A stretch of DNA of 64,000 bases from Candidatus Kapaibacterium sp. (GTDB lineage Bacteria > Bacteroidota > Ignavibacteria > Kapaibacteriales > UBA7675), in the NCBI GenBank assembly GCA_028284775.1, contig JANQRB010000039.1:1-64000 (forward strand). The letters are read 5' to 3'. Made by a program: the position numbers and the translations under genes. The notes below the pieces were generated by a model. That model was given only the letters and a program-made list of their open reading frames with translations. It was not told the origin of the DNA and searched no databases. Of this stretch, positions 17,801 to 25,400 are shown piece after piece (position 1 is the first letter of the stretch; every line of letters starts with the position of its first letter).

Positions 17801-20800
17801 CCGTCGCCGTCAAAATCGCCCAGGTCAACGTCGCGGGCATTACTGCCCCCGAATGTCGACGAGGCGAAGCTGCCGCCGTTGTTGATGAGAATCACCTGTG
17901 TAGAGCCGAAAAGGGCGATGACAGCGTCCAGATCACCGTCGCCGTCAAGATCGCCAAGGGCTATTTCCCGCGAATTGACTACGCCGCCGAAACCGGAGGA
18001 GCTAAAACTCGCCGAGCCGGTCGTTACGGCGGCGCGGAAGCTGAACACCGTCGGTTTGTCCAGCGCCACGCCAGAGGCAATTGCGGCGCCGGTGACTGTG
18101 ACCATAATTTCTTCACCCGCCCTGAAATCCTCGGCCGGATCGATTACAACTTTGGCGTTGCCGTTGGTGTAACTGAGCGCGGCGTTGGTAGAGGTATGGC
18201 CGCGCTGCATTCCATAGACAATAAGGTTGGCGTTGTTCGGCACGACATTCGTGGTCAGGGTGGCGACGTCCATGCCCGTGTTGAAGCAGATTTCGATGTC
18301 AGAGTCCTGTGCCACTGCGTTGGCATTGGTTGCGGGCGAGACGAGTACGATTTTCGGGTCGCCGTCATTGAGCCAGATTTCGCGCACCGAGGTCACGTAA
18401 TTGGCAATCACTGCGTCCAGATCGCCGTCACCGTCCAGATCGCCGATGTTCAGACCGCGCGTATCGCCGCCGCCGAAGGTTTTGCTGTTGAATGTGGCGT
18501 CGCCATTATTGCGCCAGATCTCCTGCGCGCCGCCGTCTTTGCCGATTATTGCGTCGATGTCGCCGTCGCCGTCAAGATCACCCAGCGCCACGCCGATACT
18601 GCTGGCGCCGCCGAGCGATGCCTGCGCGAAGCCGCCCGTGCCGTTGTTTTTCCATATATCGTCAGCGGTGTTCGAGCGGGCGATAATCGCGTCCAGATCC
18701 CCGTCGCCGTCAAGATCGCTCAGCGCCACATCGCGGCCGTCGCCGTCGCCGAAACTGCTGCTCGTGAAGGAAGCGTGACCGTCGTTCAGCCAGATGTGGT
18801 CCGCGCCGCCATAATTCGCGATGACAAGGTCAAGGTCGCAGTCGCCATCGATATCGCCGATTGCCAGGCCGCGACTGTCGCCGCCGCCGAAGCTCGAGCT
18901 GACAAAGCTGCCGTCGCCCCGGTTGAGCCAGAGCTCCTGCGCTTCGCCGCTGTAATTGGCGATGACGGCATCCAGATCGCCGTCACCGTCGAGGTCGCCA
19001 AGGGCCACGGCCTGACTACCGCCGCCGCCGAAGGTCGAACTACTGAAGCTGCCGTCGCCGTTTCCGAGCCAGATTTCCTGGGCATAGCCGAAATAGCCGC
19101 TAAGGATGGCGTCGAGGTCGCCGTCGCCGTCAAGATCGCCAAGGGCGACATCGGACTTAAATACATCGCCGAAGGTCGAACTGCTGAAGCTGCCGTCGCC
19201 GTTATTGAGCCAGATCTCCTGTGGTTTGTAATAGGTAGCGACGATCGCGTCCAGATCGCCGTCGCCATCGAGGTCGCCGAAAGCAAGGTCCACGCTTTCG
19301 CCGGTGCCGAAGCCGCTGCTGGCAAAGACGGTCGAACCGCCGCCCGCGGCCGCCAAAAAGCTGTAGACCGTCGCCTGCGTTATCTGTCCCGAGGGCCACT
19401 TGTTGGCGCCGGTGACGGTCACCATGATCTGTTCGCCGGCTTTGAAATCCGCCGCGGGATTGATGAGGACCGTTTCATCGTCGTCGATGAAACTGACCGC
19501 CGCACTGGTGCCCAGATGCCCAGTTTGCGAACCGTAGACAATCAGGTTGGCATGGGTCGGAATCGTCGCCGTCGTCAGCGTGCCGGTCGCCATCGTATGC
19601 AGAAAGTCGATCTGAATGTCGCCGTCGACGGCCGCTGAACTCGTATTTTTGTCGGGGCTGAGACCTATTATGAAGGGCAGGGGATCGTTGATCCAGATTT
19701 CATTACTGCTATTGCTGTTCACGATGACGGCATCGAGATCACCGTCGCCATCAAGATCGCCCAGAGCCGTCCCAAGTGCATTATTGGATGACGGCGAATC
19801 AAAAAGACTGCGCTCCGTAAAACTGGCGGTGCCGTTGTTCAGCCAGGCAGCATTGCCGTAAAGCGAATTCCTGCCGGCCATTATATCCAGATCGCCGTCG
19901 CCATCAAGATCGCCCAGGGCAAAGGCTGATGATCGAAGTGCGGCAGTGAGGCCCGCGCTGCTTGTGCTGAAGCTGCCGTCGCCATTGCCCAGCCAGAGGA
20001 GGCCGCTGCTCCCGTCGGAGATGAGGGCATCCAGGTTGCCGTCGCCGTCCAGATCGCCGACTTCGACTCTGGCGTAGCTTGTACTTGGCAGAAAGCCGGT
20101 GCTGGCCAGTGTGGCGTCGCCGTTGTTCAGCCAGATTTCCTGACTGACGTTGTTTCCGAAGTTGATGGTGCGGAGAACGATGGCGTCCAGGTCGCCGTCG
20201 TTGTCGAGGTCGCCCAGAGCCACGTCGTTGGAAAACAGCGTAACAAAGCCGGGGCTTGTGGTCCCTGCGCCGAAGCTCTGGCCGAGACTGAAATCGGCGC
20301 CGCCGTCATTGAGCCAGATCTCATCTTGAGCATTACTCTTGACGACAATCGCGTCCAGGTCGCCGTCGCCGTCAAGATCGCCGATGTCGACAGCATTCGA
20401 ACGACGGTTGCCGGCGGTCGCGCCGAAAGTGTCGCTGGTAAAGGTGCCGTCGCCATTGTTCAGCCAGATATGATCGGTTTGATTGTAATTGACGATAAGC
20501 GCGTCGAGGTCGCCGTCGCCATCCAGATCGGCCAGCTTGATCTCTCTGGCCGCACTGGCCGCGCCGAATGTCGAGCTGGCAAAACTCGCATCGCCGTTAT
20601 TCAGGCGGATTGCGTGAGCGTTGTTGTAGCTCGTCACGATGGCATCCAGGTCGCCGTCGCCATCCAGATCGCCGAGGGCCACACTGCGCGTATCGCCCGC
20701 GCCGCCGAAGCCCTTTGAGGCAAAAATGGCGGTGCCGCCGTCGACATCCGTCCGAAAACTGTAGACGATGGGTTTGGCGATCGCCGTACCGCTCGTCGCA

Positions 20801-21297
20801 CTGGCGCCGGTGACGGTCACAGAAATCAGTTCCCCCTGCCCGAAATCACTGGTCGGATTGAACACCCGGCTCAGATCGCCGCTGAAACTTCCGCTTGTGG
20901 AAAGAAAACCGCTCTGTGATCCGAAGATACGGATGTTGGCCGCCGTCAGGGTCGAAGTGTTCATCGTGGTGCTGAAGGTGATCTTGACGTCGCTGTCCAA
21001 CGCAACTTCGCTGGCATTGGTGCCGGGCGTCAGCGTGGTAATCTTGGGCGCCTGTGCCAGCGCCGCCGGCGAGCTGTGGGCTATGGCAGCGCAAACAACG
21101 AGGGCAACGGTGAGACGACGGGTGCCCAGCGGATTTAAACGAAGAGCCAGGCCGGCCAGTCGCCGTCGCAGGGCTGAACGCAAACGACGCAAACGAAGGC
21201 CGGGAGCCGCGAAAGCATCCAGGCGGGCCAGTCGCCGTCGCAACTTGCGATAGCGATGCAATAGCTGGAAAAATGAACGGGGATTGCGAGGGTTCAT
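11815..21297 (-). CDS. 3160-aa exported protein: five Ig + seven-repeat FG-GAP propellers, lactonase-like propeller, T9SS tail
   Basis: Largest gene in the window. Residues 1-61 are extremely basic (18 Arg), followed by a hydrophobic signal segment ending near ALAQA (about residue 82). Then come five units, each a Big_5-like Ig domain of about 110 residues plus a block of exactly seven FG-GAP repeats carrying DLDGDGDLD loops. The units start near residues 83, 539, 978, 1430 and 1869. After these come an IPT/TIG-like domain (about 2315-2415), PKD-like and cadherin-like domains (to about 2580), a seven-unit lactonase-like propeller (about 2584-2952, repeats ending xNAVAVF), another cadherin-like domain and a T9SS/FlgD-like sorting tail (about 3062-3160, motif RPNPTAGR). 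A six-proline linker joins units three and four. Likely a T9SS-exported calcium-binding adhesin or matrix protein. The ATG at 21297 lacks a Shine-Dalgarno. Confidence 0.93.
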   Translation of the reverse strand: MNPRNPRSFFQLLHRYRKLRRRLARLDAFAAPGLRLRRLRSALRRRLAGLALRLNPLGTRRLTVALVVCAAIAHSSPAALAQAPKITTLTPGTNASEVALDSDVKITFSTTMNTSTLTAANIRIFGSQSGFLSTSGSFSGDLSRVFNPTSDFGQGELISVTVTGASATSGTAIAKPIVYSFRTDVDGGTAIFASKGFGGAGDTRSVALGDLDGDGDLDAIVTSYNNAHAIRLNNGDASFASSTFGAASAAREIKLADLDGDGDLDALIVNYNQTDHIWLNNGDGTFTSDTFGATAGNRRSNAVDIGDLDGDGDLDAIVVKSNAQDEIWLNDGGADFSLGQSFGAGTTSPGFVTLFSNDVALGDLDNDGDLDAIVLRTINFGNNVSQEIWLNNGDATLASTGFLPSTSYARVEVGDLDGDGNLDALISDGSSGLLWLGNGDGSFSTSSAGLTAALRSSAFALGDLDGDGDLDIMAGRNSLYGNAAWLNNGTASFTERSLFDSPSSNNALGTALGDLDGDGDLDAVIVNSNSSNEIWINDPLPFIIGLSPDKNTSSAAVDGDIQIDFLHTMATGTLTTATIPTHANLIVYGSQTGHLGTSAAVSFIDDDETVLINPAADFKAGEQIMVTVTGANKWPSGQITQATVYSFLAAAGGGSTVFASSGFGTGESVDLAFGDLDGDGDLDAIVATYYKPQEIWLNNGDGSFSSSTFGDVFKSDVALGDLDGDGDLDAILSGYFGYAQEIWLGNGDGSFSSSTFGGGGSQAVALGDLDGDGDLDAVIANYSGEAQELWLNRGDGSFVSSSFGGGDSRGLAIGDIDGDCDLDLVIANYGGADHIWLNDGHASFTSSSFGDGDGRDVALSDLDGDGDLDAIIARSNTADDIWKNNGTGGFAQASLGGASSIGVALGDLDGDGDIDAIIGKDGGAQEIWRNNGDATFNSKTFGGGDTRGLNIGDLDGDGDLDAVIANYVTSVREIWLNDGDPKIVLVSPATNANAVAQDSDIEICFNTGMDVATLTTNVVPNNANLIVYGMQRGHTSTNAALSYTNGNAKVVIDPAEDFRAGEEIMVTVTGAAIASGVALDKPTVFSFRAAVTTGSASFSSSGFGGVVNSREIALGDLDGDGDLDAVIALFGSTQVILINNGGSFASSTFGGSNARDVDLGDFDGDGDLDAILGRDGSDEIWLNNGDGTFTSSALGGAGNTHASALGDLDGDGDLDIIVLNYNSSSDVVWFNNGDGSFASASPGGFFGSRYGLDAVIGDIDNDGDLDMLVPTQFTYGLVIWRNNGDGTFNSGSFNSGKQTGVALGDLDGDGDVDAILTKNNGQTDLVLHNNGSGGFNEFDLGSGANSSGVDIGDLDGDGDLDAVVSDEDGTNTIWLNNGDGFFASQTFSGNAAEGVVLGDIDDDGDLDAIVNSIFFGDERWLNQPPPPPPVFPEITALAPATNAIAAAVDTDIDISFSTTMSTSSLTASNIRIFGNLSGFLSTKGSFSGDLQRSFDPTNDFKAGEMISVSVTGAQSQAGVTASQATVYSFQVAVTQGNAAFETTSIEFGPYRGLDVGDLDGDGDLDAMIAHAQFGGQRLWLNNGDASFATSSLGGGRGAGVSFGDLDADCDLDVIVARAGYAQEVWLNNGDASFSLTTFGEAFGNSRAIAIGDLDGDGDLDAVIAGFGAEEIWLNNGDGSFSSSTFGGGGSEALALGDLDGDGDLDVLIANSGSANDLWLNNGDASFSSSSFGAVNGSSTGVAIGDLDGDGDLDAILSHYNQGQSILLNNGDASFSSSSMSVQKAKDVRLGDLDGDGDLDAFFAVGTSFAGPLAQAIWLNDGSAGFTQITAGSLQGFAAALGDLDGDGDLDAIITDEYYPGESQVWLNGAPLFISNLNPAANNKSAADDSDISISFSQVMDTGSLTSATLPNNANLIAYGMQTGHITTSAAISYTNGNSTVVIDPAADFRPGERVMLTVTGATSVGGETLTRATVYEFLAQVTSGSGVLVSSSFGGAADAHRDVAIGDLDGDGDLDAILSSADNAREVWLNNGDLSFSSRSEVSGDLRGLALGDLDGDGDLDAFFGGADYGAHQVWLNNGNATFQSADFGAGTSMDVVLGDLDGDGDLDAIVASDDASANQILLNNGDGSFSVQLFGTGDSRAAALGDLDGDGDLDAILANDNNEAQAIWLNNGDASFSSSSFGNGNSRDVEFGDLDCDGDLDALIINYGGAHDLWLGNGDGTFTTSLVCVSSGSGTGVALGDLDGDGDLDAFISSYSDPATILLNDGAAGFSSSTSAVPSGGESVALGDLDGDGDLDAIQTNYDSGPNRIWQNVPTPKIASLSTSCTVATSASLALTVQGSNFGNTTAQLSVLNSSGATIGTLALVIGSSSATTIQTTIPAGFVSTAGTLTLTVGALFGSAATTITVHSPVSIDGASCAFNDAIQPYTALPVDPAADHNWVATGGVIVSGREDPEVFVDWDDGLPGTLRLTRTFASGCTSSSVVAVSPASLPTVTDFAVTSTESTVTIAVLSNDAQGLTLIAVDDPANGSASVTNSQVVYTPDAGFSGRETFEYTIENNLGCQVTGNVVVVVGLADNADPNLVFVEQEKRGVGGVGGVVGLKRVEKVAVSPDGRHVYAAGRSDHSLVVFERNSSSGTLSYVERHRQGRSGVQGINLISDVEVSPDGQQVYAVGYRSNAIAVFNRTASTGTLSFAEWKRQGQLDGGTTIDGMKRPQNLAVSPDGKNVYVAGRSSNAVAVFSRSSTNGTLTYLERVKDGSGGVDGLAQAFDIAVSPNGANLYAAGFKDNAVAVFSRSSTNGSLSFLERIKDGNGGVDGLRGAIAVTVSSDNDNVIVAGLGDNAIAVFNRSATNGSLSFAERHRDGSGGVDGLLGVRDVKIAPGGKQVYAAGESDRAIAVFLRKTNSGSLRYAGLVKDGVDGVDGINRPRGLAVSPDDAHIYAAGTYDNAVAVFRSNLQPVAVNDAGFGVPANNSIVISALINDFDPDGDAVTITSKTDGALGTVSITDAGTTLTYDAAAAGGSDSFTYTISDGNGGSSTATVSLSVSSGGRKAGWDAVPGEAQQPAVLSDLQIRPNPTAGRTAIVFRLESKQNLRMRIVAMTGQQLFSRSLGSLAAGEHELAWNGNDNAGRPIADGVYYVELIARDDSGTTQRIARELVLLR
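12440..13545 (-). other. Seven-bladed lactonase-like propeller domain of the 3160-aa protein
   Basis: Sub-region of the giant gene. Seven units of about 50 residues carry SPDG..VYAAG and NAVAVF signatures joined by GGVDGL-type loops. The family (PF10282-like) includes 6-phosphogluconolactonase-type propellers, but in surface proteins it is usually structural or ligand-binding. The same seven-unit domain recurs in 22414-27657 and 33243-37355. Confidence 0.75.
14390..20735 (-). repeat. 35 coding FG-GAP repeats in five blocks of seven
   Basis: The DNA contains a recurring motif of about 30 bases (plus-strand core GATCGCCGTCGCCGTC) roughly every 120-150 bases. It encodes G-D-L-D-G-D-G-D-L-D-A. 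Counting motifs gives seven in each of five blocks (about 19680-20735, 18362-19335, 17008-18015, 15690-16695, 14390-15340). The near-identical DNA is also found at 1-2100 and about 35800-36780, so these loci could recombine. Confidence 0.85.
17015..17032 (-). repeat. GGC trinucleotide run encoding a proline linker
   Basis: Plus-strand repeats of GGC encode six consecutive prolines between propeller block three and the fourth Ig-like domain of the 3160-residue protein. Length changes would stay in frame and alter only the linker. Confidence 0.6.
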
Positions 21298-22413
21298 AAG
21301 GTTAAGGATTTTAAGAATGAATAAGAGATATGCTTGCTTGTATGTACTTGCTGAGTTCGAATATAGTCGGAAGTCAGGTCAGACATGACGCTGTTACGGT
21401 CTGCTTCACAAGCTCCAGCCACAGATGGTGATTGTGTTGGTTGCAATCGTCCATCGGACAGGGTGTGCGGCTGCTTGCCGCCTATCCCGAATCGGCCCTA
21501 CAGTCAACAGGACAGATCGACAGCTGATTTTCGCTCCTATTTCTTTGGCCGGGTCGAGCGGAGTTCATTCGGGAAATACCGGCTCGCGTTTGGACTTGCT
21601 GTGACCGGCACGCCGGCCGGACGATGAAATTGTGTTCAAGGCTCCCGTGAAATTACAAAATTTCCAAAAGCCTTTCGGCCTTTCGCGGCGGCGATACAAT
21701 TATTGCGGTGATGATCGCAGCATAAAATTCCGAAAGCAGGGAAATATACATTTGCTCTTGCTCTGATGTAATATGTTTAATCACCTCGCGGGCATTCCGC
21801 AGCGACTCCCCGGTTCGGACTAATCTTGATACGATCGTCGAATAATGCCTGAATTCAACATGCGAAGAGTGAGAGCATCCGGCTGGATATTGACTTTTAG
21901 TGATACTTCTGTTACCCGCCGCGCCGCAAGCGCGCCAGGCAAAGGCGCTGTTGCTGATTTTTTCGGTCTTCGATCTCGAAAGCTTCATTTGGAGTAGTCC
22001 AGCCCATTCCGTCCATACAGGTCAGTCTCAGACGGCATGCGCATCGCGATTACGGTGGCGGCGTTCTTGTGATCCGGTCTGCGACTAAGCAGCGACTGAC
22101 TTGAAGCCTTCGGCTGCGGCAAGGCTGCCAACACGCTTAGCATTTCTTAGCAGCAAACACTCACCATGATCTTGACTCATGATACATCATTGGAAATCTG
22201 CCGCCAGATCTAATGGCCGAGTCGCCGAACAGCGGTGCTTGAGACTTTTAGCGCCGGAGACTGCGAGCCATTCCGTCACGCTGATTAGCGTCCACTAATC
22301 TTAGGACAAAAACGCCGCCGTCGAGTCTGCCCTTGTCCCGGAAAGTCAGAATTCCGGACAGGCGTCAGACCTGACGGCGATGGCAGGGGTTGTCTCGTCC
22401 CGCAGGGATTGGT
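21298..22413. other. 1.1-kb intergenic region between two giant genes
   Basis: No strongly supported gene. A 111-codon minus-strand frame at 21653-21988 is annotated separately with low confidence. The rest shows no clear repeat, RNA gene or transposon end. The 5' regulatory region of the 11815-21297 gene must lie at its left part, but no promoter could be assigned. Confidence 0.4.
21653..21988 (-). CDS. Possible small helical protein, 111 aa
   Basis: Unrecognised frame with an ATG at 21988. The C-terminal 65 residues look helical and protein-like (ESLRNAREVIKHITSEQEQM and a hydrophobic helix ending in SPPRKAERLLEIL). The first 40 residues are compositionally poor, and there is no clear ribosome site. 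It may be a real small gene, a gene remnant or a chance frame. It lies between two giant adhesin genes on the same strand. Confidence 0.25.
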   Translation of the reverse strand: MKLSRSKTEKISNSAFAWRACGAAGNRSITKSQYPAGCSHSSHVEFRHYSTIVSRLVRTGESLRNAREVIKHITSEQEQMYISLLSEFYAAIITAIIVSPPRKAERLLEIL

Positions 22414-25400
22414 TCAGCGCCGGATTAGCAGGGCTTCGAAGGCACTGACGCTCTGTTCTCCGGCCCGCAGCAGCGTTATCTCCACGATATACACACCGGC
22501 CGGCAGCAGCGAATCCGGATGACGCGTGTCCAGAACAATGCTGTGATCGCCGGGCTGTAGTTGCTCGCGACTGAGCTCGATCATACTGACGCCGGCCATA
22601 TTGACGAGACGCAGGCGCAGCGGCGCTGCCTCCTGCAGCCGGAATGTTACCGTCACTTTATCGGTGGCAGGATTGGGACTGACTTCGACTGCGCTCAGCC
22701 AGCCCGTCCGCTCAGATTGCGGGTTGAGCAATCTCTGTGGGTTGAGCGAAGCCGAAACCCCGCTTTTCGCAGGCGTCACGCCGACACTCACTGTAGCTGT
22801 CGACACCCCGCCATGGCCGTCTGCGATTGTGTAGCTGAACGTATCCGCGCCCGGCGCGGCAGCGGCGTTATAGTTTATCGTCGTGCCCCCGCCTGTAATA
22901 CTCGTTGCGCCGAGGCTCGCGCCTGTCACACTTGTGATGCTGAGATTATGCGCGTCCGGGTCGCTGTCGTTAAGCAAGGGACTGATGACAAGCAGATTGT
23001 TAGGCGCAACATTGCCCGGCTCGTCGTTGATCGCCTGCGGCGCGCGGTTGCGGAAGAGCGCTGCCGCGGCATTGTCGCGGAAACCCGCGCTGTATAAGTG
23101 TTCACTGTACGCGCCGATCGTCAGGGCCAACACATGATCGAGACCGTCAACGCCGCCAGCGCCGTCTTGCGCCATTTCCAGCCAGGTCAGCTCGCCCGTC
23201 AGCGGATCGCGTTCGAAGAGCGCGACGGCATCATCAGCCGAGCCCGCAGCCCAGACGTGACGTCCGTCGGGACTGATGCTGACAGCACTCGCGCCGGCCA
23301 GCCCGTTCACCACACCGACGCCGTCCTTGTAACGTTTAACAAAGCTGAGCGCTCCGGTCGACAGGTTGCGGCTGAAAAGCGCCACTGCATGGTCCAACCT
23401 ACCGGTAGCATAGACGTGCAGGCCATCGGGGCTAAGCGCAAGTGAAGTCGCGCCCTTCAGGCCGTCCACACCGTTAACACCGTCGCGGTGACGCTCCACA
23501 AAACTCAGGCGGCCGTCGCTTAAACTGCGGCTGAATACCGCGACGGCATGGTCGCTGTAGCCCGCAACGTAAATATGCCTGGCATCCGGCGAAATGGCGA
23601 CGTCGATTGCCCTGCGTAATCCGTCGACACCGCCGACGCCGTCCTTATGCCCTTCGAGGTACAGCAGCCGCCCGTTCGGAGCGCGACGAAACACCGCCAG
23701 GGCGTTCGAGGCATAAGCGGCGACATAAACACTTTTGCCGTCAGGACTTGTCGCAAGGCCGCGCGGACGCGACAATCCGTCTACCATCTGTCCGCCGCTA
23801 TTCTGTCCCTGATTGATTCTTTCGACAAAACTCAAGCTGCCGGAATGCCTATCCAGCGCGAAATGCACAACAGCATTGTTGCCGTAGCCCGCGGCGTACA
23901 AGTCCCCGCCATCCGGACTAATCGCAAGGGCATAAGGATATTTCAAACCGGAAACGCCGCCCGAGCCATTCCGCGCGCGCCCCAGATAAGTTAAACTGCC
24001 GCTGCTGCTGCGACTGAAGATGGCAATTGAATTGTCGCCGCGGCCGGCAACATAGAGAAAGCGGCCATCCGGGCTGAGAACAGTCGCCGCGGCCTGGCGC
24101 AGACCGCGCACGCCATCGATACGATCTTGCTCGCGTTCGACAAATTCGATGTTAACTGCGTGCTGTTTCGTCTCCGCCACCGCCACACCAACAATCCCCT
24201 CTACACGACAGCCGGCGGCATTTTCAACCGTGTAGGCAAATCTGTCCAACCCGCTGAAGCCGGCGTCGGCCGTGTAGGTCACGATGCCGTTATGCAGCGA
24301 CGCCGTCCCATGTGTCGGATCGTCGACCGAAATGATCGTCAGGCCCGCGCTGTCATTGTCCAGAACAGCCAGCGTCACGCTCGTGCTGCCATTGACAGCC
24401 GCAAAGTCCATCTGCGCGAGGGCAGTCTGGGCCAGAACGGAAATACTCGTCGCCGAAGTGCATCCGTTGACAAAGGTCCGCGTCAAGCGCAGCTCAGAAG
24501 CCGCGCCGCTGGTCCAGAGCACCTGAACATTCGTGCTGCCCTGGCCGCCGATAACAGTGCCGCCGATAGGATTCCATTCCTGCTTAAGCGCCGCCGCTTC
24601 CGGAAGCACGCTGTATTCGAGCAGAACATCGGGGCAGGCGCGCGTTGCTCCGCTAATGCTGAAAATTGTCGCCGCCGTCTGCACCTGAGCAGTGAAGCTT
24701 GCGCTGCTGCTTAAGGATCCGTCCGACACACTCAGCGTGATCAGGGCCGAGCCGCTTTGATCGCATTCGGGGCCGAAACTCAGGTTCATCGAAGCTGCCG
24801 TCGCGCCGAGCGCCAGCTTCGCGTCGGCAATGAGGCTTTGATTATTCGACGTGGCTGTGACTGTTAAACCCGTGACGACATTGTCGATATCGTCGATGAG
24901 AAAATTGAGTGTCGTGGCGCCGTTAAACGCCAGCATCCGATCGGCAATCGTGTTTATCGTCGGCGCATCATTAACTGGGTTAACCGTGACCGTAATGATG
25001 GTCGAGCGGATAAACTCGCCGTCACTTGCCGAAATCGTAATCGGCGCGACGCCATTGGCATTGCTCACTGGCTCGAACCGTACTGTGATCGTAGAAGCCG
25101 TTGGACTCAATTGTAGAATATTCGCATCGGGTATCAGGGCCGGGTTAGCAGAAGTCGCGCTCAGCAGTAGTTGGTTAAAAGGAGTATCGACATCGACGAG
25201 GTTGATAATAGCGGTCGTCGTATTGTCCTCATCGGTCGCAATCGATGCAATCGTCAGCGAAACGACCGGCGCATCATTAACGGCATTAACCGTTATCGTG
25301 AACACGGTCGAGCGGCTGATGCCGCCGTCATTGACCGAGACGGTGATCGGCGCGACGCCATTGGCATTCGTGGCCGACGCGATCTGGAGTTTAACTGTCG

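Noticed and set aside
18196..19638. 480-codon plus-strand frame and similar ones at 495-1307, 11743-12915 and 33783-35039
   Set aside because: Antisense of repeat-coding DNA; the repeated VQIAVAVxIA pattern in it is the complement of the DLDGDGDLDA repeats.
14390..20735. Regularly spaced repeats resembling a CRISPR array
   Set aside because: The repeats are in-frame coding sequence with variable spacing of about 120-150 bases and no cas genes nearby.
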